Positions 32,644 through 44,934 of a DNA stretch of 64,000 bases are shown here, piece after piece. The DNA comes from Takakia lepidozioides (taxonomy: Eukaryota; Streptophyta; Takakiopsida; Takakiales; Takakiaceae): the NCBI GenBank assembly GCA_030704615.1, contig CM060734.1, positions 16,182,001 through 16,246,000 on the forward strand, in the 5' to 3' direction. Each line of letters begins with the position of its first letter. Position 1 is the stretch's first letter. The notes beneath the pieces are model-generated. The model ran no database searches. It saw only the letters and a list, made by a program, of their open reading frames with translations, and had not been told where the DNA came from. The position numbers and the translations under genes were made by a program.

Positions 32644-35600
32644 TCAGTTAACTAGCAATATTTTGCCAAAGTGTGCATTTGACTCCATAAGACGATGAGC
32701 CTCTACAGCCTTTCCCATAGGAAAAGCCTCCTCAATGATTGGCTTCACTTTGCCTGCTTCAATTTCAGGCCACACATATTTTTGGACTTCTTGCACAATC
32801 TCTGCCTTATTCTCTATGGTCCGACCGCGTAAGCCCGCCCCTGCTCTCACAGACAAACCCCCCAAAGTGTGATTGATCAATTGATGCAAATTTCCCAGGT
32901 ATCTCAATTAATACAATGGTGGTCACTAGGAAGCAATACAGAAGAAGATGACTGCTTTCCTACAATGACAATGCCATCCCACCAACCTACAAAAGTGGAA
33001 CAAATCATGATCTGCTGCAATGAGGAGAGAAAATGGGTACACAGGGATCATTACACTCCCTACCCTAGCCCATTACCTGGAGAACCCCAACTAAGCAAGA
33101 GACTAACTGATGATAGAACAATGCAGTGCAGATATGCAAAAGGATATACTCATAAGACGTCATTTGCCGTAGCCTTATGGCCATAGACCCTGTGCCCCAT
33201 TTGGTCAGAACAAAGATATGCAAAAGAATGTACTTATGAGATGTTGTTTGCTAGAGAGGACAGAGGGCTGAAGGATCCCACATACCAGCAATGGTGAGAC
33301 GCTTGGGAATTACAGGGGCCAAGTTGACCTCTCCTCTAGCTCCCCCTTGCATTCCAAGGATGAAGAGTCGTCCTCCCAGTGCCAATGCTTCAAGATTCTT
33401 ACTCAAGTACGGAGCTCCCACAACATCAAGTATCACATCCACCCCTAAGAGAAATACCATCAGGATCACAAACATAAGTATTCAAAGGTTGATATGATAA
33501 GCTGACACAGGGTTCATACTGCCAATCATTTCAGATCAGAGTTTTGAGTGGAGTGGTTGAGCCAACAACACTAAACTTGGGTGGTCCTGTGTTCAAATCT
33601 ACATTGGCCTCTGTTGGAGGCTAATGCAATCAACCCAGTTGCCTGTAACTGGATAACCTACTAACCTTTCAGGTGACAAGACCCAAGTAAACCCCTCTCT
33701 GCCAATTGCAGAATGCACTTACATGCCCACAAAAATTGAGCCACCCAAATTCCTCAATGCCAATTGTCATATAGTCTATATTGGTAAGGTGCATGATCAT
33801 TATGGTGGGGTAATGAAAGAAAAACAAGAACCCGCAAGTCACTCTTCCTCATCTCGACTCTACTGCCATCCTTCACATTGTTGGCTTTACTAGTATCAGT
33901 CGACTCCTCTATTCATTGTTTTCGAGGACTAGGTCATACTATCCAAGAGGCCAATCACTTCTAGGGATGCAAAGACTTGTCTTAATCCCTTCATTGTGCC
34001 AGCAGAATCAATATTGTTATTATACTGTTTCTACATCTCATTGCCCTTCTGAATCTCGAATTGGACAATGTAGGAATTTCCAAGGAACATCTCTTGATTA
34101 CCAGCTGCTAAATCGTCAACATTCTTTCAATTAAATGCAGGTAAAACAGGTTGGCCCAACACTCACCTTTACCAGAGGTCTCTGCCTTTACACGTTCAAC
34201 GAAGTCCTCAGTTTTGTAATTGATTGCAACATCAGCACCAAGGGTGGTGCATCTGCTCAGCTTCTTATCACTCCCTGTCAGATTACCATCCAGCGGGACT
34301 CTTTTAGAGCCTACCCCTTACAAAGAGGGGAAGACAATCCATCAGGAAGGAGGAGGCTCTTACTTTCATGAGCGCGGTCATCTATCAACCAATTTACCGA
34401 GTAGAATATCACACACCAATTTTAGCAGTCTGGTTGTCACAAGTTGTCGTATGAAGCTCTGATTTAGGCAAACAACATAAGACAATCAACAGTAAGAGGA
34501 AAGGGCACATTTGTTGCTCAGTCCCTTGATTGCCTATGACACAGTTGTTGAACATCCACAAGCCCTCCACTCAGAAACTTACACAGGAGTGAGATGGACC
34601 AATTTTACTACCTGTAGACCCCTGAGTTAATACATCTTCTAGCATATCAACATGAATATTCACTAGGGATCAAGCATTGCCATGAGCTAAGGGAGCATTC
34701 CCACTTAATGTCTTCAAGTTGACTTGATGACATCTAAACTCTTGACCTGAAGACAGGTCCAGTAAAATATTTTTCAAAGGCTCATTGCTATCTTAACCAT
34801 TGGGTGGTTAATGACTACAACATTGCCTACCATATTCTCAAAGGAACCTTCCTGCTGGCTTACACTTCAGCAAGCAATAAATATAAGCATCCCTTGGATG
34901 TGTGCTCAAACACACATGCTGGATTTAGGCATTCTTACATATATTATCTATTTACGCATTAACATCTAGCTGTAGGCTGGTGGTACCAAATCTCAACAGG
35001 TATCCTGGAGGCCAAACTGCAGATGTCAAATTTTCAGCAAGTTTCATCAAATGAAGCCACGACTGTCTATCTTGATATTGGAAAGTAATAGTTTGAATTA
35101 TCTTCCCTTGAGACCAGCACGTATGTAGGCTATTCTGTACTCATACATCTTTGGAGACTTCAGACTATTGGCAGTAAATTGCAAAGTGATGTTGTTCTGT
35201 GAACTCAGACTGATACAAATAAGCATAAGGAAAAAGTGGCAGAATGCTGCAATTGATGACTAACTTTAACTTACCAGCAGTGACAAACACTTTGGCACCC
35301 TTGGCCTTGGCAAGTTGGATTGCAAATGTGCCAATTCCACTGCCTCCCCCATGTATCTGCAAGGAGAAAGTGTCAGGTGTGGTCCCAAAAAGAAAACATA
35401 TCTCCATATGTGAATTCTTCTGATGGAGACATACATAAGCAATGAAAATTTTCAGCATACATGGACTATCAGAAGCACCACACATGTCAGGAATGTTTTC
35501 TGCAAGATCAGAAGCCGCGTATTTGTTAGCAAATTTTGCGTCTTCAGAAACTAGTTAGCAAAACTACATGGTTGTAGATGTGAAACTGAACATCAGCTTA

Positions 35601-37252
35601 TCGATCATCACACAGAACTGATACTACAAGTTTCCAACTCCCTCCCCCCAGAGTAGAATAGCTTACCAAGAAAATCTCCCCTTTTGAAAGGTGTACTGTC
35701 ATGTAAACAGTTGACCAAACAGTGCATGCAACTTCTGGAAATGATGCCGCATCTCGCAAGGAAACCCCCTTCGGAACTGGCAGTACCTGTTCTGCAGGAA
35801 CATTTACTTTCTCTGCATAACCACCCCCTGAAAGCAATGCACAAACCTGCACTGTCCACAATACATGTCACCTTCCCCGTTTCCCATGGCTTGAAACATA
35901 TTCCTATTTCTCTGGAATTTTTCCAGGCTTCAGGTGCAATGAAGGTCATTCCAAATTCTTCGTGGCTTTCTCTGTAAGATGGCCCCATCAATTTAATGTG
36001 AAATCCACAGGAGCTGGCGGCTTCACTCTGATAAGGATCATCAGTGCTCATTGCTCCAATGCAAAAAAATGTTGCTGGAATGGCTAAGGTTGAAGTGAAG
36101 AACCAAGTCTTGGAAAGCACTTTAAGCAATCCTGTGAGACAAAATCAAATGGTTGATTAGATTTATATAAGCCCCAAAGGCCAATGGCTACCAGTTGAAT
36201 TGAGCACTTGACTAACAGCCCCTTCGAAGTACAAACTTCAGCCACATCAGGCATCTCTCGTTTCAATCTAGCATCCAGAGGCAGACATCAGTCTGAAAAT
36301 GGCTTCACCCTTGTCAAAACTTCAAAAATTGTGACCTTTCTGCAAACTTGCAACTAAGTCCTTATGGCCCACTAGACCAGTTCATACATTCTCTTTTCAA
36401 ATCCCTTTTCAAAAAACCCCTCGCTCCCCAAGTGCTCTGCATTTAGACCTCATTTGTAACAAGAATGAAAACTAAAATCAGCTGATGTTTCAGGTTTTAC
36501 TTTTAAAAGGTGTCTCACAGGCTCCAAGTTTAAACCCCTAGAGACCTTCCTGCTTTTGATCTCATGTTTAATCAGACGGTGCAGTTTGCCTTTAATTTCC
36601 TTCACATAGTAGAACTATATTGTAGCTGTTTACACGAAACCTAACTAACTTACAGCAACTTTCCTACAACAGATCTTCAGCTCAAAGATCTCCTCGAGTA
36701 AAATCAAGGAATCACAGGTACAGCAAAAACCTGACAACATAAAACAAAAGTCTCAAGTACGCAGCCCTCTGTTTACTTATGTTATCAAAGAGCATACAGA
36801 GAGGTTCCATTCCATGTGAGAATTTTGATGCGGTGAGCATATGCAGGATCTACAACTCGGTATCTCTACATATGAAACAGCAAAAATCCAAGGATTGACG
36901 CATCGTCATTGCATTTTGAGCCCAGCAAGGGATCCATTCCTCATTGTTCGCTGAACAGAACCATGAAATTGCCAAGCCAAGCCAACAAGACACATACCTC
37001 GTCCCCTACTTTAAAGTTACTGACTCCGCTCCCGACAGCTTCAATGGTGCCAGAGCACTCAAGGCCAGGGTAGAGGGAGGCTCCAGGGGGCGGCGGAGCA
37101 ATGCCTTTGCGCTGCAGGCAGTCAGCCCTATTCAATCCACTTGCAACAACTTTGATCAGCACTTCTCCGTTCCCCGCTTTTACCTCCTCCACTTCCTTGA
37201 GCTCTAGCACTTCGGGGCCCCCCGGGGTTCTGATCGCAACAGCCTTCATCAT
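32644..37252 (-). CDS. Quinone oxidoreductase, PIG3/zeta-crystallin type (MDR family)
   Basis: NADPH-dependent quinone reductase of the medium-chain dehydrogenase/reductase family, zinc-free type. Six exons on the minus strand: 37252-36998, 35846-35667, 35356-35275, 34274-34167, 33444-33286, 32840-32644. All splice sites are GT-AG and phases agree, giving 326 residues, normal for the family. Landmarks are MKAVAIRTPGGPEVLEL at the N terminus, the GroES-like fold with ASGLNRADCLQRKG and YPGLECSG, the NADP-binding loop GGGSGIGTFAIQLA (about 148-161), INYKTEDFVE, DVILDVVGAPYL and the C-terminal AHRLMESNAHFGKILL. An in-frame Met at 37,327 would add 25 residues; I chose 37,252 because the family starts at MKAV. 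Two LINE tail fragments lie in the last intron. Appears intact. Confidence 0.93.
33144..33252 (-). mobile_element. Two LINE tail fragments in the oxidoreductase intron
   Basis: 33,144-33,213 (TATACTCATAAGACGTC ... CCCCATTTGGTCAGAAC) is a 70-bp copy of the LINE 3' tail flanked by AGATATGCAAAAG(G/A) at 33,130-33,143 and 33,214-33,227. Directly after it, 33,228-33,252 (ATGTACTTATGAGATGTTG) is another 25-bp piece of the same tail end. Confidence 0.8.
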
Positions 37253-37555
37253 CGCGACCGTTTCTGACACAGCACCCTGAAATCCAGCGTAAATCTTGGT
37301 CTTCTCTCTCACGATTCCTTCATCCACAGATCTTTCACGTAAGATTTGCTTTTGTAATGCAATCTAAGAAGCTGCCCTCCTTCCTCTACCCACCCTTCTA
37401 AGCCCCAATCCGTCGTCATCTACATTTACACATACTCCACGCTCCTATACGTTCCCGTACAATAATACTTCTGTTCCCGCGGCCTTAGGTCCAACAGAAA
37501 CATTCATCTGAAGGTCGGATTAGAAATAAATTGAGATTTAAGTTAATTATACATA
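37253..37555 (-). promoter_or_regulatory. Presumed promoter region of the oxidoreductase gene
   Basis: About 300 bp between the oxidoreductase start and a LINE 3' tail. No strong TATA box is visible. The promoter may be short, or the LINE insertion may have displaced the original upstream sequence. Confidence 0.35.
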
Positions 37556-37672
37556 TACATATATGACGCCAGCCGGAGCTAGCGTCTATGTATATATATA
37601 TATATGATGCCAGCCGGAGCTAGCGTCTATGTATATATATATATATATGACGCCAACCGAAGTTAGCGTTAA
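37556..37672 (-). repeat. Three tandem hairpin units at a LINE 3' end
   Basis: Three units of about 50 bp with ATGACGCCAGCCGGAGCTAG then CGTC, separated by (TA)n tracts. Each unit has GACGC and GCGTC ends that can pair. They lie immediately downstream (minus strand) of the LINE at 38-42.8 kb and look like its 3'-terminal repeats. Confidence 0.75.
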
Positions 37673-40600
37673 TAAGAGCCTCTTCCCAGTGCGGGTACTC
37701 CCTCCTTTCGGAGGTGGGCTCTATCCGAACCGTAACATGTCACACAGTGGTTAGCTGGCCACTTTCAATCTTATGTTTATTGAGGATTAGGTATGTGAGT
37801 AATGAAATAGCCGTGAAATGCAAGGCTCGTAGTAGAGGTGTAGTGTATTTGGGAGGTAGGTTAAGATTATTTTTCAAACCTTGGATATTATGGGTATGAG
37901 CACCGCCCTGACACTCGCAGTGATGACGGTTAGAGGTGCCGTGTTCCAGCCTCGCTAATGGAGGGCATGTATGATTGGGTCATATTTTTCGTGTTTGTAC
38001 ATAATTGATTGATCTGGATTTCGATCATGGCAGAATGCGAATTCCAAAAAATTTATTTTGAGAGATGGAAGCGGTGCTGTCGGTGGCAATGCCGGTACAG
38101 GAAGTCCCTGGACTAGCAAAATATCTTGGCATAGCCTTGCCAGACAAAGGCGCGGGTGCCCTTGGGAGCATATACACGGTAGCAGCCATGGGGTATGGTG
38201 TGGTCCGGTGGGCGACCTTGGAATGTGCCTGCATTGATGAGGTTAAACCATTTGGATTTCGGATGTGAAGTGAGAATTTTGTAGAGTTGTCTAACCCCTT
38301 GGTTATGTCTAGTTACCCGCAACCCATGTATTATGGGGTGGTTGCAATGGAGAAGTAAATGTGGCCATGTATCTATTTGGGGATTTTGGGATGATGCAGT
38401 GTTTATTGGGGTATAATAATGGCCAGAACAAGTTCCGTCGTTGATTGCCCATGTATTAACCATACCGAAATTTCAAAGTTGTTTGATTTGTGCATCGGTA
38501 ACCCTGGGGGATGTCCAAAAATGATTGGATATACTATGTAGCAGGTGCGGGGACGAGACCCACTTAGATATGTACGAATTTCTGTAGGTGCGGGATTCTT
38601 GTATGAGTAGTTTGGTCTCGCCTTGAATGTGTGTGTGCAGATTTCGTATAGGTGCTATGGTCGGGAATCTAGCCCTTGTTGATATGAGCGAAAACGGGTA
38701 TGTGTGCAACCGGTGGATAGGGCTGGTCGAGGGGTTGATGATTGGCTGAATAGTTGGGCAAGATGGTCTGCTATGTCATTACCTATTATGTCTGTGTGAG
38801 ATCAAACTTTATGTATATGGATTTGCAGCAGTAAAGATGATACAACATCGACGATTCCTTTTATAAGTGTAATATCAGGATGGTGGATCTGTGATGATGG
38901 CATGCAAATTTGGTTGGTGAGAAGGTATAGAGAGACCAAGTTGTCTGTAAATAAATAGTATGTTGAAGTAGGTTGGTAGGGGAGAGACTTGAGAGCATCA
39001 TGTATAGCCATAAGCTCCGCTCGAATGAGATTTTGGCGACCGGGGAGAAAATATATATATTGTGGTATTGGTGCAACCAAATATATATCATAATCCACTT
39101 GGGCATCTTTTAAGGAGCCATCAGTATATATGCATTTCTGTGGTTGGAATTTTAAGGTTGTGGGTTCCGTGAAATCTGGGAGTGGTATAGCAAAGGTTTT
39201 TGGTCTCGCTGCCCAAAGAGGCCTGGGGGTCACATGTCTCCATGGTTTGTCCGGATTGATTCGGGGATATTTGTTGGGTATTTGGGTAGGTGGGTGGACC
39301 ATGGCTGTGTGACCAAATAAATGTTTTAGAATCCGGTCCAGTTGATGGTAGATGGTAGAAAGTGATAGGTATTTGCGGGTCTTGTGAGTGGTGTACACAT
39401 ACCAGTTTAGTTAGTCACGGTTCTGGATATTTCATGTAATTGCGCCATGGCGGTGGGGGTTGATAAATGATTGAGCGAGGTTCAAATGTAGCTAACGTGA
39501 ATACTCCAGGGGGGTCGCTTAGTATTGGGTGTTTAGAGTTGGTATGGTTAGTATTAGGAATAAATAAGATGGTGAATGATTCTGGTGACATATGTGCAGC
39601 AATGCGCGCCCAATGAAGCGTTTCACTAGCAGAAGCGGCATTAGGGGGGGTGTGCAAACCCTCGCCCTTGCCATTGGTGGGACCTTGCAGCCCCCAGGGA
39701 TCCAAAGTGCTGATAAATGTTGATAAACTCGAGTAAGTAGATAAACCCAATGGGCATGTGAGAGGGTTACAGTAGTATGAGTGAGTGAGTTGCAGCTCCG
39801 TGGTGAGGAAGTCTAGAAGAAGCGCGGGGAAGGTCGAGTGGGAGTGTGCAAGTGAAAGTTTGTTTGTTGTTGTGGGTGGTAGGTCTTGGGCGTAGCGTTG
39901 GATGAGTCTGGAGACTTGTACTGCAAATGCTGATGGCGTATGCAGGTCTGTGAGGTGGAGTGGGTTGGAATGAAATCTTTCCCATAACCACTCCAATCTT
40001 TGGAGTGTTATGTTACCAATGTAGTACCCTAGTGGTCCATATATGTGTGCCAAGTTATTGGGAGTGTGAATGTGGGGCTGAGACTTCAGGATGTCTTTAT
40101 CTGGGTTACATTCAACTATAAGGATGTGTAGATTTAGGATACTTCGTGGCGGGCTGATGAAACGTCTATCGTTGGCTTGAGGTTCATCCACATGTTAGGT
40201 ATGAATATGCGATAAATAGTGGGTGTTGGTTCGTCGGTGGTGTTCGGTAACCATTTGAATATTATAGTGTATATTTTGGGTTTCCGTGGGTGCTAAAAAG
40301 ATGGTCATTGTTTTCCCAGGTGTTACGTTTGGGAATTGTTCCCTTCCATTGACAATTATATAGAGTTTTGACACATGTGGCTCCATATTGATCCAAGGAC
40401 ATTTTTTGAGTTATGCCTTGTATTTCATCTAATGTGTGGGCGGATGTTACGGAGTGTCCTGTGGGTTGAATAGCAAGTGGCGACGATATAGCAGTTGGTT
40501 GGGATGGTTGTGGTTGGGGTGTTTGAGCTGGTTGTGTGAGGCGGACGCTTGCTGGGTTTAGGGCGGAGCCATGGAATAGTGATTGGATTTGGTTTTGCGC

Positions 40601-42780
40601 CAGGCTCGATGAATATCGAGGGAGTAGCTCCCATGGGTGATGGGGCGAAGAGTTACATTGTCTTGGACATGTGTGGGTTACTAGACATGCAGGAGTGGGA
40701 AAACATAATAGTGTTTGGAGGTGTTGCAAATGAACATGTTGGGAACGCGATGATGGTTTAGGGTATTTTAGTCGAAAATCATGTGGGTCAATAAGTCTGG
40801 TGCCATTAGCATCTGTAAGTTGTCTGACTGTGGTGATGTTAAATTGCATAAAGAATTTTTAAGTGGTTTGTTTACGGGGTATGTTGTCGGGGTTGAAGAG
40901 ATGAATTTGTGGGCTTGTGTCCCAAGCATTTTCTAGGGATGTGTAATGAAGTTGGATTGTGGGCATAGTAGTGTCCAGAGTAATGTGCATATGTTGAGTA
41001 TGAAGAGGGTCCTGGTGATGGGGGAGTGGGTGCCTGCAATGGGGTTGATAGCCGGTAAGTTTGCTAAGCCACCAAATTTAGAGGCGACATGCTTAAGGAG
41101 TCATTGGTAAATATTCCCTAGTTTACCAACATCGTTTAAAGCTTCCTGCAGTTGCGTTCCCAATGTTCTGGCGTAGGCCTCAGCTAAAGTTGTAGTACCG
41201 ATACCATAGAGGCTCCTGGGTAGCTCCACTAGTGCATTGGGGGTGCTATTTGAGTCCACATATTTGTTTCGATAAGCGTATAATGATTCTATCCGGTGCG
41301 TTTATGTCCGGGATAGAGAATGGCGCTACATGAAAATGATATTCTACATAAGTTCTGAGTATTGTGTCGAGAATAAATAACTTTTGGTGCATTGTAGCTG
41401 GCGAATTCAATAAGGCAGATGCTTGTGAGAGGAGTTTTTTCTGGGTTGTCTTTTTGAGTACTCCACTTAAGATAGGGTGTCAATTGTATACCCAAATATG
41501 TGTATGGGTCGTCTTGGTCCAAATATGGGAAGGGTTGGGTGTTATATAGCATCGTGTTATTTAGTATATTTCTTGAGAGGGCTTGTGTGTTGTGTTTGGT
41601 ATGATGGCTGATTGTCGTGATAGCACATTTATATAAGTTTAGTTCCATTGTTGCCCATGTATTGAATATTTCCAGTTTTTTCACTTATCGATTGAGATGA
41701 CTGGATTTGTTGGATAGCAGTACAAGGTCATCTGCATAGGCAGCTGCTGGGATGTTATTGGGAGAGGTAATGTATTGGTATCTTATGTTACCTCGAGCGA
41801 GCCAGCGAAGTAGGGGTTCTAGAAACACAATAAAAAGATATGGGCTAAGTGTGTCCCCTTGTATGCTACCTCTGTGAATTGGTATAGGTGATGTATTGCC
41901 AAATGAAGGCCCGGAGTATGTGGTGGTGGCTTTAGTATAGATATTGCTAATGAGCATGACTGCGTCTTGCGGGTATCCTAGATCAGTCATGACAGCTAGT
42001 AGACACGCATGGTCAATTGAGCCAAATGCATTTTTAAAGTCAATGTATAGCAAAAATATGTCTTGTTGAGTAAAACGTGCATCTTCTAAGGCCGAAATAA
42101 TGAGTTGGATTTGTCGGGTTGTGCTTCTGGCAGTTCAAAATCCTTCTTGCGAGTCACTAAGAATATGATGCTGTTCTCCGAAGGATGTGAGAATGGTGGT
42201 CAACGTGCTAGTAAATAGTTTGTAAAGGGTGTTAGCAAGAGCTATAGGTCTGTAGTTGCCTAATTTGGTAGGGTCATCTTTTTTGTAAATTAGTATCGTA
42301 CGACTGTTTTTCCAGCCTTTGGGAATTCTATGGAGTTGATAGCACATCACAAAGAAGCGATGAATTAGTCGATGGAAGTGTGGGTCCAATGCCTTGAGTA
42401 TTTCATTAGGTATGTTGTCTGGGCCTGGCGCTTTGGAGTTGGAGAGAGATTTGAGGCATGAATTGTAGACCTTTAGGGTGAGGTAAGCGCTTAGGTCAAG
42501 TTGTAAGGGTCCCCTTCGCTCGAGTTTAAATCCGTCTATATCATGCCAAGGATAATGTCTGGCTTGGCATGCACAGTGTTGTATGTGATGCGATAGCTGG
42601 AAACATGCATGTGCTTGTGGTTGGTATGTGGCCTTAGCTTGCTGGAAGACGATTTTATTGATAGAGGCTGGAGAGGTGTGTAGAGTTCCTACGTTGTCTC
42701 GTATCGCATCTAAAAGAAGAGAGGGGGAAGGGTTGAAGATTGATTTATGTATGAGGCGAGGCTTGTCTTGTAGCATCTTA
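37673..42780 (-). mobile_element. LINE with reverse transcriptase and RNase H, decayed
   Basis: Minus-strand non-LTR retrotransposon. From 42,776 the RT starts at GPDNIPNEILKALDPHF and goes through SRTILIYKKDDPTKLGNYRP and IDFKNAFGSIDHACLL to the catalytic AAAYADDLVLL at about 41,710, in one frame broken by two stops (42,135 and 41,685). After frameshifts, a type I RNase H follows at about 39,160-38,870 with the acidic residues in YTDGS, RAEL and TDN, then a C-terminal Cys/His region (CSGHYY ... WPHLLLHCNH). The plus strand is G/T-rich throughout, so the coding strand is A/C-rich. Tandem hairpins form the 3' end. The 5' part is inverted (next entry). Confidence 0.88.
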
Positions 42781-42788
42781 CAGTATGA

Positions 42789-44205
42789 TTGAACAAATTT
42801 CTTCTGGTTGTCTTTGGATTGTTGTTTGGTGATATTGTAGGCGTTTTTCTTTATCCTTCACCTTGCAGAAAGCTTAACTGCTGGCTACAGGAACAAAAAC
42901 TTGATGTATCCTTAACGCAACCCAGACCAGCTGACATTTGGCCTACAACGGTTAACGAACATGCCCTAATAAAATCACAATCTCTACAAAAGTGGGCCCC
43001 TGCTAGAATAAGACCACCAAATATCGCTCGGCCGTCACACTTAACGCAAACCATTGCTCGCCCAGCACTATTAATAACTACGTCTTCCACCAATTACACC
43101 ATACTGAGTGGATTGACCTCAATGTATCACAAATGCCAAAAACTATCCATTCACCTAGAGCCACACACCCATCAATACAACATCGACACCCATCTACAAC
43201 GCTTTTTAGTAATCGCCCTCCACACGTATACAAACATCCACCTTCACAATAGTCTAAAAACGCTAGATCCTCACCCCAATATTCCTCCACAACCTCTCTT
43301 GCTATCTGAGCCAATTCCACATCTCTCCCACCCCTCATTGCCATGCCAATCTTTTAACTACACCATCGGTGCAACATCCTACGAATTCCATTATAGACAT
43401 GGCATTTGGGGAAGACCCAGGAAAACATACAATCACCATCAAAATAAAACACTCCACAAACATATTGAATTTTTATCCAACAAATCCCACAAATACCCTC
43501 AGGCAGACTGTATCATGCCCCAAAAATCTCCAAACAAGCTAGACGCAAACTACAAAACTGGATGCACATCCACAAACACGCACACCGTCATCTAATGCTC
43601 ATGCGATGTGGGGACATCCACCAAAACCCGGGCCCCCGAAACAACCGCCGTCATACACAACAGAACACACAGATTCCAATACAAACTGTTGTCAATCATC
43701 TCCCTAAGGCGGCAAAAGCTAGGTACACTTTATACTTTTATCCCGACACAATCTCTCTAAAATTGGAGTACATCCATCTACACAACCTTTTCAGTCCATA
43801 TCTACCCAAAGCCACTTACGTTTTGGATCCGGACACCCCAGAAACGCCGCCATATGGTATAACCACCTCTGAGTACCCAATTCTTGCCCATAATAGCGAT
43901 CCCACACTATAGATCATGTACTATTTGTATACATTATTTGTATATCTCCAAAGCCTAAATCTTGTAATATCATTCTATCCGAAAGCTTGGAGACTCGAAT
44001 AATAACCACGCTAACAAAACTCCAAGGGTTACCAGATAACTCCTCCCACTACAAAGCCCAACCGCACCCCCTCAATTCTGTTCAAGATTCCCTTCACCTT
44101 TTTCAAGCCCTACCAGGCCATATACACCAGCTACTTACGACATATACACTAGAAGCATTCGTGTCATTTACCACTAGGGTAACGACTCATTTTGAGTCGT
44201 AAAAG
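42789..44205 (+). mobile_element. Inverted 5' segment of the LINE, with a 2A-like motif
   Basis: At 42,780-42,789 strand composition flips: the A/C-rich coding strand becomes the plus strand. Frames 42,789-43,595 and 43,562-43,912 are open, and the second contains LMLMRCGDIHQNPGPRN, the NPGP motif with an upstream hydrophobic stretch that marks 2A-like ribosome-skipping peptides; such motifs are known at N-terminal parts of several non-LTR retrotransposon ORFs. The segment is sense in the plus direction, opposite to the RT part, and sits exactly at the 5' end of the RT part. That arrangement is what twin priming produces. I could not assign an endonuclease domain. Confidence 0.7.
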
Positions 44206-44930
44206 TAAAAAAACTGGGATCGACTGGAAGTTACAAACGACTAGTTACAACAGACATGGAAGTTGGGTCGGACATCCAATGATTGGAGTGGTAAAGGACG
44301 TAGACGCGCGAACAACTGCTCAGCGATTATTGCGATTAATGTTGAAGAACCACGTGGCGTAACCAGGCAGGCCACCCGTATGTATGACCTTTTGGGCTGA
44401 CTTTGACTTTTCCCTCCGGATGAGTGGACTGACTCACCGGAGCACGGTGACACGTGGACGTGGACGTGGACGACGATGTGGCGACGCCACGACGAGCAGC
44501 ACTGCTGCCACGTGGCCCGGGGTACCACATGGTAGTCGACCACATAACTTGCAGTGCTACATGCCCAGTGGCAACTGCGACTGCGGAAGTCGGCGCAACC
44601 ACTGCTTTACTACTTTAAATGAAGTGTTCGAAATTACTTGAACAAGCAGTCATAGTGCTTTGAAGTTTTGGTGTTTGTAATGAGCCGACTAGTACATACG
44701 CATGTAATGCAATACAAGAGAACTAATCATGTCATTAGAAATGCGAAAACAATGAAAGACATGCCATGAAACAAAACGAAATGAAAATGAAATGAAATGA
44801 TACAAATGGTACTTTATTACATCTGCGGAAAGCTCAAAGAGCTTATGATACAAAATGAAAAAACCAAAGTAAAAAAGCAGCCCAAAGCTACTACTGCTTT
44901 GGGGATTGCCTAAGGGTCAAGGCCTCATGC
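44206..44930. other. Region without recognisable genes
   Basis: Contains a short GTGGAC hexamer run (about 44,453-44,475) next to a GTGGCGACGCCAC palindrome, and an A-rich GAAAT/AATGA tract at 44,770-44,800. Frames overlapping this are compositional. No gene supported. Confidence 0.5.
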
Positions 44931-44934
44931 AGGT

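Noticed and set aside
35608-36129. Minus-strand frame of 173 codons overlapping oxidoreductase exon 2
   Set aside because: It is in another frame than the conserved MDR sequence and has no domain; the exon frame explains the conservation.
37253-37327. Upstream Met (37,327) as the oxidoreductase start
   Set aside because: The 25 extra residues show no targeting-peptide character, and the family begins at MKAV; the ATG at 37,252 fits better, though the longer form is not excluded.
42851-43344. Minus-strand Cys-rich frames at 42.9-43.3 kb
   Set aside because: They are antisense to the A/C-rich inverted LINE segment; the Cys content follows from G/T-rich composition.
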